Notes: a model not told the origin generated them from the sequence alone. A DNA stretch of 64,000 nucleotides from Synechococcaceae cyanobacterium (GCA_947378425.1 CANCJV010000004.1:62001-126000), one strand, 5' to 3'. Shown: positions 15,621 through 25,546, numbered from the stretch's first letter. Program-made: numbers and translations.

Positions 15621-16966
15621 CCCGCCCCAGGCTCCACCGGTTCCACGGCAAAGGCGAGCGCCCCGACCTCCCGATCGCTCAGGCGCCGGCTCCAGGCACC
15701 GCGGACCGGATCATTCCAGCGAAAGCCGGCCTCCTTGGCCCGATGGCGCTCGGCATAGCCGATCTGGGCCCGATAGAGGCGGCGGGGCTCCAGCGCCGCC
15801 TGCAGTAGCAGCTCCAGCTCGGGGCAACGCTCAAACACCTGCACCAGATAGATGCAGTCGGTGAGGGCTCGATGGGCCGCCCAGACGGGAATGCCGTAGG
15901 CCAGGGCCAGATCCCGCACCGAGGGTGTGGCGCGCAACTGGCGATCGGCGGGCCAGCGGATGTCCTCCATCGAGCAGATCCAGGGTTTGGTGAGATTCGG
16001 CAGCGGTGCCTGGCCGAACCACTGGCGATCGAAGGCGGCGTTGTGGGCGACCAGGGCATCGGCCGCCGCCACCATCGCCTCGAAACAGGCCAGGCCAGCC
16101 TGCCAGGGCTGGCTCAGCCGACTCACCGGGGCCGGGATGCCATTGATCGCTTGAGCCGGATTGCTGGGACAGGGCAACAGGAACGACACCTGCATCAGCA
16201 CCGCCCGGCTGCTGACGTGAAACAGCACCGCTCCCACCTCGATGCACTGTCCGTGCTCCACGCTGAGGGCCGTGGTTTCGGTGTCAAGCACCAGCAGCCG
16301 TTCCGGGCAGCTGGGCAGGGGGCGAGCTGCGGCCGGCGCCAGCGTCGGCAGGGACACCACGGCTGCGGTCGGGGTCGCCGTCAACGCCGGAACCGGTGGC
16401 TCAAGGGAGAGGGAGGGCGCTGGCAGGGAAGAGGCAGCCGGCCCGGCAGCAGCCACCGGCGCCGAGGCAGCCGTTTCGGAGTCCTCAGGAGCTGTTGGCG
16501 CTGGCTCCGATGCCGCTGAACCTGGGCCCGCCACCGGGGTGGATGGCGGTCGCGCCGCGGCTGCCGGCCTCGATGCCGACATGGCGGAAGGGGCTGGTTC
16601 CGATGGCATCAAGGCTGCTGGCGCGGAGTCCTGCGGAGCTGAGCCCAGCGAGCCGGGGTCAACCGGGGTGGCGTCAAGAGCGGCGGCGGCCACGGGGTCG
16701 ACGGCGAAGGCTTCAGTGGCGACGGTGTTCGCTGGAGCGGACTTCGCTGAAACGGTGTGAACCGAAACGGTGTGCGCCGTGACCGACGGTGGCGCATCGG
16801 CGTCCGCTGCGCCTGAGGGCGGAGGCTCCATGGACTGGGCCTGAGGTTGGGGGGTGGCCTGGGCCGGTGGCGTCCGGGGCGGCGGCGATGGCTCGACTGC
16901 CGGGACGGCTGGAGCGATCAGGGCCAGCAGGTCGCTTTGTTCCCAGAAGCTGGCTTGCTCCGTCAT
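15599..16966 (-). CDS. DEDDh 3'-5' exonuclease (DNA polymerase III epsilon-like)
   Basis: The C-terminal part is an exonuclease domain: LLVLDTETTALSVEHGQ (D-x-E), LVAHNAAFDRQWF (second Asp), and AAHRALTDC (His and final Asp). The chain then continues past the domain with a Trp/Arg-rich tail. The first 210 residues are a very Ala/Pro/Ser-rich low-complexity stretch after a short N-terminal element (TEQASFWEQSDLLALI) that may be a peptide binding another protein. The ATG at 16966 is preferred over one 14 codons earlier that would enter the divergent PrxQ promoter. It probably acts in proofreading or repair. The linker may tether the nuclease to a clamp or polymerase. Confidence 0.85.
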   Translation of the reverse strand: MTEQASFWEQSDLLALIAPAVPAVEPSPPPRTPPAQATPQPQAQSMEPPPSGAADADAPPSVTAHTVSVHTVSAKSAPANTVATEAFAVDPVAAAALDATPVDPGSLGSAPQDSAPAALMPSEPAPSAMSASRPAAAARPPSTPVAGPGSAASEPAPTAPEDSETAASAPVAAAGPAASSLPAPSLSLEPPVPALTATPTAAVVSLPTLAPAAARPLPSCPERLLVLDTETTALSVEHGQCIEVGAVLFHVSSRAVLMQVSFLLPCPSNPAQAINGIPAPVSRLSQPWQAGLACFEAMVAAADALVAHNAAFDRQWFGQAPLPNLTKPWICSMEDIRWPADRQLRATPSVRDLALAYGIPVWAAHRALTDCIYLVQVFERCPELELLLQAALEPRRLYRAQIGYAERHRAKEAGFRWNDPVRGAWSRRLSDREVGALAFAVEPVEPGAGVLPRSA

Positions 16967-17064
16967 GGCCCACCGCCGTACGCATCCCCATGCTCCCAGT
17001 CCATGCAAGACGCGTGCCGCCAGTGCCGGCCCCTTCTTAGGCTTGATCCTCCCGTCTCCATCCC

Positions 17065-17544
17065 ATGCCCAGCCCCCTGGCCAGCGGCGATCGCGCCCCC
17101 CAGATCGCCCTGGTCGATGCCCAGGGGGTGGAACGGCGCAGCGATGCCCTTGCCGGCAAGGCCCTGGTGCTGTTCTTCTATCCCAAGGACGACACCCCCG
17201 GCTGCACGGCCGAGGCCTGCGCCTTCCGCGACAGCTACAGCGATCTGCAGGCTCTGGGGGCCGAGGTCTGGGGGGTGAGCGGCGATGACGCCGCCAGCCA
17301 TCAACGCTTCGCCGCCAGGCACCAGCTGCCCTTCCCGCTGTTGGTGGACCGGGGCAACGGCCTGCGCAAGGCCTTCGGTGTGCCCAGCCTGCTCGGCCTG
17401 CTGCCGGGTCGGGTCACCTACGTGATCGACGGCTCCGGCGTGATTCGCCATGTGTTCAACAACCTGCTGGATGGCGCGGCCCATCGCCGCGAGGCCCTGG
17501 CGGTGCTCCGGCAGCTGCGCTCGGAGGAGGGCGCTGATGACTGA
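17065..17544 (+). CDS. bcp: PrxQ/Bcp thioredoxin-dependent peroxiredoxin
   Basis: The peroxidatic cysteine lies in FFYPKDDTPGCTAEACAFRD, with the resolving cysteine five residues later, as in PrxQ (CxxxxC). At 159 residues it is of family length. It reduces hydrogen peroxide and organic peroxides using thioredoxin, and in cyanobacteria it is soluble or thylakoid-associated. The start at 17065 follows 98 bases of intergenic DNA shared with the divergent exonuclease gene. The stop overlaps the next gene's start by 8 bases, so the two are coupled. Confidence 0.93.
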   Translation: MPSPLASGDRAPQIALVDAQGVERRSDALAGKALVLFFYPKDDTPGCTAEACAFRDSYSDLQALGAEVWGVSGDDAASHQRFAARHQLPFPLLVDRGNGLRKAFGVPSLLGLLPGRVTYVIDGSGVIRHVFNNLLDGAAHRREALAVLRQLRSEEGADD

Positions 17545-18322
17545 GGCTGCGGCCTGGACTCAGCGGGGTCCGCTCTGGTGCCTGGAACCGCCGGATCGGC
17601 ATCAGGGCGACTCCCCTGGCCGCGACCGGCTGGAGTTCATCGGCGGCAGCTATCTCGCCGCCACTCCCCAGCTGAGTTACCGGCGCCTGCTGGAGGCCTT
17701 CAGCCTGCAGGGCTGGAGTGTGCGCGCCTGGAGTTATGTGCCGGGCTTTGACCATCAGAGCCAGGCCAATGAGGCCTGGCGCAGCCTGCGCCGCGATCGC
17801 CAGCAGAGCGAGAGCTCCCAGCCGGGGACGCAGCGGCTGCTGCGGCTGGGCCACAGCCTGGGCTGCAAGCTGCAGCTGCTGGCCCCGGATGGCGGCCGGG
17901 GTTGCACGGCCCTGGCGGCCCTGAGTTTCAACAATTTCTCGGCCGAGCGTTCGGTGCCGCTGCTGGCGGAGATGGGTCAGCAATTCGGCTTTCGCAGTGA
18001 ATTCAGCCCTTCACCGCAGGAAACCCTGCGCCAGGTCGCCAGCGACTACCAGCAACCCCGCAACCTGCTGGTGCGCTTCCGCCGCGACGAGCTCGACCAG
18101 AGCCCCAGATTGCTGGAGGCCCTGGGGCGCCGCAGCCAGGACGCCAGCGAGCTGCTGGAGCTGCCCGGCGATCACCTCACCCCGGCCAGTGCCGGCCTGC
18201 GGCGCCAACTGCTGGGCAGCTGGGCGGACGATCCCTCCAGGCAGCGCCAGGTCGAACGGCTGGTGGAGACGATCAGCCGCTGGGGACGGGAGCAGCCCTG
18301 CCGCGAACCTTCATCGCTCTGA
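17537..18322 (+). CDS. DUF1350 family protein (alpha/beta-hydrolase-like)
   Basis: This 261-residue protein is typical of a family conserved in cyanobacteria and chloroplasts. Signs are FIGGSYLAATPQLSYRRLLE at the oxyanion side, RLGHSLGCKLQLL as the nucleophile elbow-like turn (G-H-S-L-G), and LALSFNNFSAERSVPL. The GHSLG suggests a serine hydrolase fold, but activity in this family is not known. It overlaps prxQ by 8 bases and ends just before a strong hairpin shared with the convergent acs gene. Confidence 0.85.
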   Translation: MTEAAAWTQRGPLWCLEPPDRHQGDSPGRDRLEFIGGSYLAATPQLSYRRLLEAFSLQGWSVRAWSYVPGFDHQSQANEAWRSLRRDRQQSESSQPGTQRLLRLGHSLGCKLQLLAPDGGRGCTALAALSFNNFSAERSVPLLAEMGQQFGFRSEFSPSPQETLRQVASDYQQPRNLLVRFRRDELDQSPRLLEALGRRSQDASELLELPGDHLTPASAGLRRQLLGSWADDPSRQRQVERLVETISRWGREQPCREPSSL

Positions 18323-18351
18323 TCCGTGCACAAGGCCACCCGATCAGCCCA

Positions 18352-18376
18352 CGGCAGTCCCGAACCGGGGCTGCCG
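18352..18376. terminator. hairpin between convergent DUF1350 and acs genes
   Basis: CGGCAGTCCCG pairs with CGGGGCTGCCG around an AAC loop, an 11-base stem with one T-G wobble. It lies between two convergent genes, where a bidirectional transcription stop is expected. There is no T-run, so rho-independent function is likely but not proven. Confidence 0.55.
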
Positions 18377-18428
18377 GAATCACGCGCCGTTCCTGTGGCT
18401 GAACCAGGCTGAAACGGCCCCTTGGACC

Positions 18429-20417
18429 TCACACCCGCAGGCTGTCCAGCACCGAGCGGTCCTCCAGGGTGGAGGTGTCGCCGCTCACCTCCTGGCCGGC
18501 CGCCAGGGAACGCAGGATGCGGCGCATGATCTTGCCACTGCGAGTCTTGGGCAGGGCATCGGTGAACCGGATCACATCGGGGCGGGCGATCGGACCGATC
18601 TCCGTGCCCACATGCTTCCGGAGTTCGGCCATCAGGGCCTCATCGCCGCTGCGGCCCGTTTCCAGGGTGACGAAGGCGACGATCCCCTCGCCCTTGAGCT
18701 CATCGGGCCGGCCGACCACGGCGGCCTCGGCCACTGCCGGATGGCTGACCAGGGCACTTTCGATCTCCATCGTGCCCAGCCGATGGCCTGAGACGTTGAT
18801 CACGTCATCGACGCGGCCCATCACCCAGAAGTAGCCGTCAGCGTCGCGGCGGGCGCCGTCGCCGGCGAAATAGAGCCAGCTGCCATCGGCGGGACGGATC
18901 TCCTCCCAGTAGCTCTTGCGGAAGCGCTCCGGATCGCCGTGCACCGTGCGCATCATCCCCGGCCAGGGCCGGCGGATCACCAGGTAGCCCCCCTGATCCG
19001 CTGCCTGGGAACGACCCTGGTGGTCGACCACGTCGGCGACGATGCCCGGCAGGGGCAGGGTGGCGGAACCGGGCTTGGTGGGGGTGGCACCGGGCAAGGG
19101 GCTGATCATCACGCCGCCGGTCTCCGTCTGCCACCAGGTGTCCACCACCGGGCAGCGATCAGCGCCGATCACGTCGCGATACCACATCCAGGCTTCGGGG
19201 TTGATCGGTTCACCGACGGTGCCGAGGATGCGCAAGGTGCTCATGTCGTACTGATCCGGCACCTCGCGACCGCTCTTCATGAAGGCGCGGATCGCCGTGG
19301 GTGCCGTGTAGAAGATCGTCACCCGATGCTTCTGGATCACCTCCCAGAAGGCTCCGGGTTTCGAGGGGCGCGGCGCCCCCTCGTACATCACCGTGGTGGC
19401 CCCGTTCGAGAGCGGCCCGTAGACGATGTAGCTGTGGCCGGTGATCCAGCCCACATCAGCCGTGCACCAGTGGATGTCGTCCTCGCGGATGTCAAAGATC
19501 CACTGGAAGGTGAGGTGAGCCCAGAGGTTGTAGCCGGCGGTGGTGTGCACCACCCCCTTGGGCTTGCCGGTGGAGCCGGAGGTGTAGAGCACGAACAGGC
19601 GGTCCTCGCTGGCCATCGGCTCGGCCGGGCAGTCAGCGCTCTGGCTCTCCACCAGCTCATGCCACCACTGGTCACGCCCGGCCGCCATGGTGATGGGCTC
19701 CTCGGTGCGCCGCACCACCAGCACGTGCTCCACGGTCGGGCAGGCACCATCGCGCAGGGCCGCATCCACGGCCGGTTTGAGCGCCACGGCCTTGTCCTTG
19801 CGGAAGCCACCATCGGCGGTGATCACGGCCTTCACCGCCCCATCGATCAAGCGATCGCGAAGGGCCTCGGCCGAAAAGCCGCCGAACACCACCGAGTGGG
19901 GGGCACCGATCCGGGCGCAGGCGAGCATGGCGATCGCCGCCTCCGGCACCATCGGCATGTAGAGGGCCACCAGATCGCCTTTGCCGAGGCCCAGGGCCTT
20001 GAGGGCATTGGCCGCCTTGCAGACCTCGGCGTGCAGCTGGCGGTAGGTGAAGCTGCGGCTGTCACCGGGCTCACCCTCCCAGATCAGGGCCGTCTTGTCG
20101 GCCCGGGGGCCCGCCAGATGGCGATCGAGGCAGTTGTAGGAGAGGTTGGTGCTGCCGCCTTCAAACCAGCGGGCGAAGGGTGGATGGCTCCAGTCCAGCA
20201 CCGTCTCGAAGGGCTCGAACCAGTGCAGCTCCCGGCGGGCCTGCTCACCCCAGAAGCCATCGGGATCGCTCTGCGCCAGCTCGGCCAGCTCCCGGTAGGC
20301 AGCCATGGAGGCAATGCGAGCCCCGGCCGCCAACTCCGCCGGAGGATCGAAACTGCGCTGCTCCTGCAGCACCGACTCGATCGTGGGGGCCGTATCGCCG
20401 CTCGGGGCCTGGGTCAT
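18429..20417 (-). CDS. acs: acetyl-CoA synthetase (AMP-forming)
   Basis: This 662-residue enzyme makes acetyl-CoA from acetate, ATP and CoA. The ATP-binding loop is [17 protein letters not shown], with [36 protein letters not shown] and the C-terminal lysine motif [13 protein letters not shown], whose Lys is the usual acetylation control site. Length and the whole motif order are standard for Acs. The ATG at 20417 ([10 protein letters not shown]) removes an upstream extension that reads antisense to the neighbouring gene. It stands alone on the minus strand. It may recycle acetate or feed fatty-acid synthesis. Confidence 0.97.
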   Translation of the reverse strand: MTQAPSGDTAPTIESVLQEQRSFDPPAELAAGARIASMAAYRELAELAQSDPDGFWGEQARRELHWFEPFETVLDWSHPPFARWFEGGSTNLSYNCLDRHLAGPRADKTALIWEGEPGDSRSFTYRQLHAEVCKAANALKALGLGKGDLVALYMPMVPEAAIAMLACARIGAPHSVVFGGFSAEALRDRLIDGAVKAVITADGGFRKDKAVALKPAVDAALRDGACPTVEHVLVVRRTEEPITMAAGRDQWWHELVESQSADCPAEPMASEDRLFVLYTSGSTGKPKGVVHTTAGYNLWAHLTFQWIFDIREDDIHWCTADVGWITGHSYIVYGPLSNGATTVMYEGAPRPSKPGAFWEVIQKHRVTIFYTAPTAIRAFMKSGREVPDQYDMSTLRILGTVGEPINPEAWMWYRDVIGADRCPVVDTWWQTETGGVMISPLPGATPTKPGSATLPLPGIVADVVDHQGRSQAADQGGYLVIRRPWPGMMRTVHGDPERFRKSYWEEIRPADGSWLYFAGDGARRDADGYFWVMGRVDDVINVSGHRLGTMEIESALVSHPAVAEAAVVGRPDELKGEGIVAFVTLETGRSGDEALMAELRKHVGTEIGPIARPDVIRFTDALPKTRSGKIMRRILRSLAAGQEVSGDTSTLEDRSVLDSLRV

Positions 20418-20577
20418 GGGGGAAACGGAAGCCGAATCATTCAAACCCAGCCACCGGCTTCGGCCAAAGCCTGTCGCAAAGATCAGCAGCCCTGATGGAA
20501 GCGGCCGCGGAGCCGGCTTGGCAAGGCTGCGTGGCGGCATTAGCAGGGAGATACAGACGGTGGCTGAGGCGAACACC

Positions 20578-20889
20578 ATGACGAACAAGCCCGTCACTCC
20601 CCATGCAGGCCCCACCCTCGATGGTGATGGCCATCTCACCTACATCGGCGATGACGGTCGCCGTTATGTCGTCGGGCTGCCGCCGGAGATCGATGAAGAC
20701 AGCGTCGAGCGGGTGATGACGATGTTGCGCGGCAACAGTCCCCTGTTTCAGGACATCGAGCGGCTCTGCCATCGCTGGATCAAGGCGGTGAGCAGCGAGG
20801 AACTGGATGCCCAGGCGGCGCTGGTGCTGCTGCTCACCACCCTGGAGACAGCCCTGGAGGATGCCTACCCGGACATCAGCGCTGACTAG
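20578..20889 (+). CDS. conserved small hypothetical protein, 103 aa
   Basis: This is an acidic soluble protein with a beta-rich start ([24 protein letters not shown]) and a long helical second half ([20 protein letters not shown], then [20 protein letters not shown]). It starts at an ATG after a short untranslated region and is divergent from acs. The pattern looks like a cyanobacteria-restricted small family, but I cannot name it. The HAD gene follows after 35 bases in the same direction, so they are probably co-transcribed. Confidence 0.68.
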   Translation: MTNKPVTPHAGPTLDGDGHLTYIGDDGRRYVVGLPPEIDEDSVERVMTMLRGNSPLFQDIERLCHRWIKAVSSEELDAQAALVLLLTTLETALEDAYPDISAD

Positions 20890-20924
20890 CTCCCTGCCAG
20901 GGGCCGTTAGGGCAGGCTGGAGCC

Positions 20925-21578
20925 ATGCATCGCCCCGCCGCCTGCCTCTTCGACCTCGACGGTCTGCTGCTGGACACCGAGCCCAGCCATGCCGAGGCCT
21001 GGAGCCAGGCGGCGGCCCACTTCGGCCTGCAGCTCAGCTCCCCGCAGCTGCTGCAGCTGCGGGGACGCCGGCGGCTCGACTGTGCCCGCATGGTTCAGGC
21101 CTGGATCGAAGCCGACGGCTCGCGCCTGGTGGCCAGCGACGAGCTGCTGGCGCTGCGCCAACCGATCGCCGAGACCCTGCTGGCCCAGGCGCCGGCGATG
21201 CCTGGGGCCGAGACCCTGATCGGTCGCTGCCAGGAGCTGGGGATTCCGATGGCCCTGGCCACCAGCAGCAGCCGCGAAGCGGTGTCCCTCAAGGCCGCTC
21301 CCCATCCCTGGCTGGCGGCGATCCAGACCCGCGTCCACGGCGATGATCCCCAGCTGCAGCTGGGCAAGCCGGCGCCGGATGTGTTTCTGCTGGCGGCCGA
21401 GCGGCTCGGGGTGGAGGCCCGCCAGTGCTGGGCCTTCGAGGATTCACCGGCTGGCGCCGAGGCGGCCCGAGCGGCCGGCTGTCAGGTGCACGTGCTGCGG
21501 CCCGAAGCGATCGCACCAGCGCTGTACCCGCCCGGGGTGCTCTGGATCAACTCCCTGGAGGCCGTGACCCTGGGCTGA
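20925..21578 (+). CDS. HAD-superfamily phosphatase/phosphoglucomutase-like protein
   Basis: This is a 217-residue haloacid dehalogenase fold: motif I CLFDLDGLLLDTEP with the nucleophilic Asp, motif II ALATSSSREAV, motif III with KPAPDVFLLAAERLG, and motif IV FEDSPAGAEAARAAG. The cap domain between motifs I and II is helical, as in the beta-phosphoglucomutase/sugar-phosphatase group (subfamily IA). The substrate is probably a small phosphosugar but cannot be chosen from the sequence. It follows the small conserved gene by 35 bases. Confidence 0.88.
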   Translation: MHRPAACLFDLDGLLLDTEPSHAEAWSQAAAHFGLQLSSPQLLQLRGRRRLDCARMVQAWIEADGSRLVASDELLALRQPIAETLLAQAPAMPGAETLIGRCQELGIPMALATSSSREAVSLKAAPHPWLAAIQTRVHGDDPQLQLGKPAPDVFLLAAERLGVEARQCWAFEDSPAGAEAARAAGCQVHVLRPEAIAPALYPPGVLWINSLEAVTLG

Positions 21579-21635
21579 GCCCAAAGGCTGAGAGCAAGGG
21601 TGGCCAACCACCAGCGCTTCAGAACGATGTCCAGC

Positions 21636-22607
21636 TCAGTAGAGGCGACTGAGCACGAACTCCGGCAGCGCGCGCAGGGCACTGCGCGGTTCGGAAGCAG
21701 GCAACCATTCGATCGAGCCATGGGCTTCGCGGGCAAATCCCTCCGCCAGGGCGCGCGAGCGGGGGATCGCTTCGCAGCCCCGGACCAGGGCCAGGGCCTG
21801 CTCCAGATCACCGACTTCGCAGAACTCCCGTTCGATCAGGCCGGCCAGGGCAGGACGCTCCTCCAGCGCATAGAGCACCGGTGCGGTGAGATAGCCCGAG
21901 GCCAGATCGCTGGCGGCGGGCTTGCCCAGCTGCTGATCACTGCCGGTGAAGTCGAGGATGTCGTCCACCACCTGAAAGGCCAGCCCCAGTTGGCGACCAA
22001 AGCGGTAGAGATCGTCGAGATGGGACTCGGGCTGGCCGGAGAGCACCCCTGCCGCCCGGGCGCTGTTGGCAATCAGGGAGGCGGTCTTGCAGTAGCTCTT
22101 CTCGAGATAGGTCTCGAAGCTCTGGCCGGTGTCGTAGCGGAACAGACCCTGCTTGACCTCGCCATCGGCGAGATCCATGATCACGCGCGAGAGCAGTTTC
22201 ACCACCTGCAGATCGTCCAGGTTGGCGAGATGCCAGCTGGCCTGGGCAAACAGAAAATCACCGGCCAGAACCGCCACCCGATGGTTGAAGCGGCTGTGCA
22301 CCGTGGCCACACCGCGGCGGGTATCGGCGCCGTCGACCACATCGTCGTGGACCAGGGAGGCGGTGTGGATCATCTCGGTGATCTCCGCCAGGCGCCGATG
22401 GCGTGGGCTCAGTTCACCGGCCGGGTCCATCGCCCGCGATAACAGCAGCACGATGCCGGGCCGCAGCCGTTTGCCTCCGGCAGCGAACAGGTGTTCTGCT
22501 GCCGCCTGGAGAATGGGATGACCGGCGCCGATCAGACTGCGCAGATCTGCCAGCAGGGCATCGAGGTCGGCCTCGACCGGCTGGAGCAACTCTGCGACCG
22601 TCGACAC
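21636..22607 (-). CDS. sds: solanesyl diphosphate synthase (long-chain polyprenyl synthetase)
   Basis: Both aspartate-rich motifs of all-trans polyprenyl synthetases are present: SLVHDDVVDGADTRRG (DDxxD) and FQVVDDILDFTGS. The lysine/arginine IPP site GGKRLRPGIVLL is near the N-terminus. At 323 residues it matches cyanobacterial Sds. It extends a short prenyl diphosphate with IPP to make the C45 chain of plastoquinone-9. It follows murI and the amidase in the same direction, with 24 bases between it and murI, so they form a three-gene run. Confidence 0.93.
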   Translation of the reverse strand: MSTVAELLQPVEADLDALLADLRSLIGAGHPILQAAAEHLFAAGGKRLRPGIVLLLSRAMDPAGELSPRHRRLAEITEMIHTASLVHDDVVDGADTRRGVATVHSRFNHRVAVLAGDFLFAQASWHLANLDDLQVVKLLSRVIMDLADGEVKQGLFRYDTGQSFETYLEKSYCKTASLIANSARAAGVLSGQPESHLDDLYRFGRQLGLAFQVVDDILDFTGSDQQLGKPAASDLASGYLTAPVLYALEERPALAGLIEREFCEVGDLEQALALVRGCEAIPRSRALAEGFAREAHGSIEWLPASEPRSALRALPEFVLSRLY

Positions 22608-22631
22608 GAGACCTCCTTGATGACGTGGATC

Positions 22632-23516
22632 CTAGGAGGGTCGCGGCGGCGATTGCAGGCTGGGGGGCGATTGCAGGCGGGGGGGCGAGAGCTCGCCAGC
22701 GCTGCCGCAGTGCCGCTGCCAGGGAATCGAGCAGCTGGCGGTTTCCAGCGCAATCAGCAGCTGGGCATCGCGATCGAACTGCTCCGCCGCGCCGGTGGTG
22801 AAGAAGCGATGGCTGGCGCCGCCCGGCGGAGCCTCCATGGCGTAGTGATGCAGCAGGGAGCCGAGATGGCGGGCCACCGCCGGCGCCGGATCGATCACGG
22901 CCACATCGGGCCCCACCAGACGCCGGATCGCCTCGATCACGAAGGGATAGTGGGTGCAGCCCAGCACGATCGTGTCAGCCCCTGCGGCCAGCATCGGCTC
23001 GAGGAAGCTCAGCAGCAGGGCATCGGTGCGGGCACCGTCGAGGGCCCCCGCCTCCACCAGATCGGCCAGGCCCAGGCACACCTGCTCCACCACCTGGACA
23101 CTGGCGGCATGGCGACCCACGGTGGCCCGATACAGCCGGCCCTGGAAGGTGGCGGGGGTGGCCATCACGCCGACCACACCGCTGCGGGTGATCGCCACCG
23201 CCGGTTTGACCGCGGGCTCCAGGCCCAGGATCAGGGAGTCGGGGAATCGCTCGCGCAGATGGTGCAGGGCCACTGCGGAGGCGGTGTTGCAGGCCACCAC
23301 GATCACCTTGCAGCCAACCTCGCTGAGGGCCAGGCAGATGCCCTCGCTGTAGGCGCGGATCTCCTGGGGCTGGCGGCAGCCATAGGGCACATGGGCCCGG
23401 TCGGCGAAATAGACGGTGGATTCATCGGGCAACAGCTGCACGATCTGCCGCCAGACGCTCAGCCCGCCCAGGCCGGAGTCGAAGATGCCGATCGGCGCTG
23501 GCGAGCCCTGGATCAT
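22632..23516 (-). CDS. murI: glutamate racemase
   Basis: This 294-residue enzyme converts L-glutamate to D-glutamate for peptidoglycan. The two catalytic cysteines lie in VVACNTASAVALHHL and LGCTHYPFVIEAIRRL, and the N-terminus has GIFDSGLGGLSVWRQI. These are standard MurI motifs in the right order. It starts 4 bases inside the end of the amidase gene (ATGA), so the two cell-wall genes are translationally coupled. A cluster of a wall precursor enzyme with a wall hydrolase is common in cyanobacteria. Confidence 0.97.
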   Translation of the reverse strand: MIQGSPAPIGIFDSGLGGLSVWRQIVQLLPDESTVYFADRAHVPYGCRQPQEIRAYSEGICLALSEVGCKVIVVACNTASAVALHHLRERFPDSLILGLEPAVKPAVAITRSGVVGVMATPATFQGRLYRATVGRHAASVQVVEQVCLGLADLVEAGALDGARTDALLLSFLEPMLAAGADTIVLGCTHYPFVIEAIRRLVGPDVAVIDPAPAVARHLGSLLHHYAMEAPPGGASHRFFTTGAAEQFDRDAQLLIALETASCSIPWQRHCGSAGELSPPRLQSPPSLQSPPRPS

Positions 23517-24652
23517 CGGTTCAGATAGGCCAGGATGCCGCCGGTCACCGCCTGGGCCAGGCGGCGGCGGAAGTTGGGATCCGCCAGCCTGGGGGCATCG
23601 ATCCGGCCGGTGACGAACCCCATTTCGGTGAGCACCGAGGGCATGGTGGTGCGGCGGATCACATAAAAACGGCCGGGCCGGGCGCCCCGGTCAGGCGTGC
23701 CGGGCGAGATGGCCATGACGTGATCCTGAATGATCACCGCCAGCTCCCGGGAGCTGCCGCCCTCGAAAAAGAAGGTCTCCACCCCATTCACATCCGGTCT
23801 GTCCATGCTCAGGGCATTGGCATGGAGGCTGACGAACACATTGGCACCGATGCCGTTGGCCAGATTGACCCGGGGGGGGAGATCCACGTCCACCTCCGAG
23901 GTGCGGGTCATCGACACGCTGACACCACGGGCCTGGAGCAGCTGGGCCACCTGCAGGCCGACATCGAGCACCACATCCGTCTCCCTGAGGCCATCGATCC
24001 CCACGGCGCCCGGGTCCGGCCCGCCATGGCCCGGATCGATCACCACCCGATAGCGGCCCCGGGGCACTTCCGGCAGGCCCTCGGGACTGAGGGGGCGCCT
24101 GGAGGTGGTGCGACCACTGCTGGCGTAATCGGAGCCGAAGCTGCGGGGACTCCAGCGGCTCATGGCGATCGCCGGGGCCGCATCGATGTCCCCCTCGCCC
24201 ACGGCCTGCAGGTAGCCGGGAGCGACACCGGTGAGTTCCATGCGCCAGCGATCGCGGGCGGTGCCGACCAGGCGCAGCTGGGCTGGATCCAGACGCGTGC
24301 CGGGCTGGAACTCCAGCACCAGGCGCGTGGTGCCCGGGTCGGGCTTGCCGATGCGCACCTCCCGCACCGCACCGCCCGCCGGCACCACCCGCGCCCGTGA
24401 CGGCGCTCCAGGCAGATCCACCCACACCCGGGGCCCGCGGCCATCGCGGCCCTCCTCAAAAAAGGCCTGCACCTGGATGCCGGGGTTGGTGCGCAATTCG
24501 AGGTTGCCATCCCGGCTGATGCGCCAGGCCGTGAGGCTGCTGCCGGCCCAGGAGGGCAGCTCGGCCGCCACCACCAAGCCGAGGGCCAGCAGAGCGCGGC
24601 AAGCCTGGCTGAGCAGCCGGGCGTGAAGAGCAGAGGAGCGAAAACCCATCAA
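23513..24652 (-). CDS. N-acetylmuramoyl-L-alanine amidase with AMIN domain (AmiC-like)
   Basis: A signal peptide (residues 1-36, ending SWA-GSS) is followed by an AMIN-type beta domain and then an Amidase_3 catalytic domain. The zinc ligands appear as VVIDPGHGGPDPGA (His), the Glu in LRETDVVLDVG, and the third ligand and catalytic Glu in VFVSLHANAL and VLTEMGFVTG. It cleaves the amide bond between muramic acid and stem peptide for daughter-cell separation in the periplasm. The AMIN domain targets it to peptidoglycan at the septum. Overlap with murI by 4 bases marks an operon. Confidence 0.93.
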   Translation of the reverse strand: MMGFRSSALHARLLSQACRALLALGLVVAAELPSWAGSSLTAWRISRDGNLELRTNPGIQVQAFFEEGRDGRGPRVWVDLPGAPSRARVVPAGGAVREVRIGKPDPGTTRLVLEFQPGTRLDPAQLRLVGTARDRWRMELTGVAPGYLQAVGEGDIDAAPAIAMSRWSPRSFGSDYASSGRTTSRRPLSPEGLPEVPRGRYRVVIDPGHGGPDPGAVGIDGLRETDVVLDVGLQVAQLLQARGVSVSMTRTSEVDVDLPPRVNLANGIGANVFVSLHANALSMDRPDVNGVETFFFEGGSSRELAVIIQDHVMAISPGTPDRGARPGRFYVIRRTTMPSVLTEMGFVTGRIDAPRLADPNFRRRLAQAVTGGILAYLNR

Positions 24653-24657
24653 GTCGC

Positions 24658-25476
24658 TCAGAACAGGGCCGGGCGCCGATGCTGCAGGCTCGGCATCTGG
24701 CTGCGGACGCGCTGGCCATGGCCATGGTCCACCGGGGCCATGGCCAGGCCCGGGCCCTGACCCGCGTCGGCCAGCACCGTGCCCCAGGGATCAATCACCA
24801 GGGCATGGCCGTGGGTCTGGCGGCGGCCGTAGTGCAGGCCCGTCTGGGCCGGAGCCACCACATAGGAGGTGTTCTCGATCGCCCGGGCCTGCAGCAACAC
24901 CTGCCAGTGGTCCTTGCCGGTGTAGGCCGTGAAGGCGGCCGGCACCATCAGCAGTTCAGCTCCGGCCGCCGCCAGGTAGCGATAGAGCTCGGGGAAGCGC
25001 ACGTCGTAGCAGATCGACAGGCCGATGCGGCAGAGGCCGGGCACATCGACCACGGGCGGCAATTGCTGACCCGGTTGCACGGTGGCCGATTCCCGGTAGG
25101 TCGTGCCGTCGGGGATGTCGACATCGAACAGGTGGATCTTGTCGTAGCGGGCCAGCAGCTGGCCCTCGACCCCGACCAGTTCGGCGCGGTTGTACGTGAG
25201 GGATTCTCCCGCCGGCACCGGAAAACCACCGCCCAACAGGGTGACCTGGTAGCGACGGGCCATGGTCACCAGGAAGCGACTGCAGCGCTCGGCCAGGCTG
25301 GGGGCCAGCTCGATGCGGCGCAGATCTTCGCCCATGAAGGCGAAGTTCTCCGGCAGCCCCACCAACTCCGCCCCGCGCCGGGCCGCCAGCTCAATCTGCT
25401 CTTCGGCTGCCGTGAAGTTGACGTCCGGATCCGAGGTGCTGGTCAGTTGCAGGGCTGCCGCCAAAAAACTGCTCAC
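24658..25476 (-). CDS. carbon-nitrogen hydrolase (nitrilase superfamily, Nit1/Nit2-like)
   Basis: This 272-residue protein has the Glu-Lys-Cys triad of the family: Glu43 in VGLPENF, Lys113 in YDKIHLFDVD and Cys156 in LSICYDVRFPELYR. The RFPELYR and YDKIHLFDVDIP motifs point to the Nit1/Nit2 branch (omega-amidase or deaminated-glutathione amidase) rather than a true nitrilase. The start is a GTG at 25476; a longer upstream frame is not supported. It is in the same direction as the amidase gene and 5 bases from it, so it probably belongs to the same transcript. Confidence 0.9.
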   Translation of the reverse strand: MSSFLAAALQLTSTSDPDVNFTAAEEQIELAARRGAELVGLPENFAFMGEDLRRIELAPSLAERCSRFLVTMARRYQVTLLGGGFPVPAGESLTYNRAELVGVEGQLLARYDKIHLFDVDIPDGTTYRESATVQPGQQLPPVVDVPGLCRIGLSICYDVRFPELYRYLAAAGAELLMVPAAFTAYTGKDHWQVLLQARAIENTSYVVAPAQTGLHYGRRQTHGHALVIDPWGTVLADAGQGPGLAMAPVDHGHGQRVRSQMPSLQHRRPALF

Positions 25477-25546
25477 TGACCCACCGGAAGCGACGGCCGA
25501 ACTGTAAGGGGAGGGGTACGGGGCGGCCAGGGGGTGGCCAGGCCGA

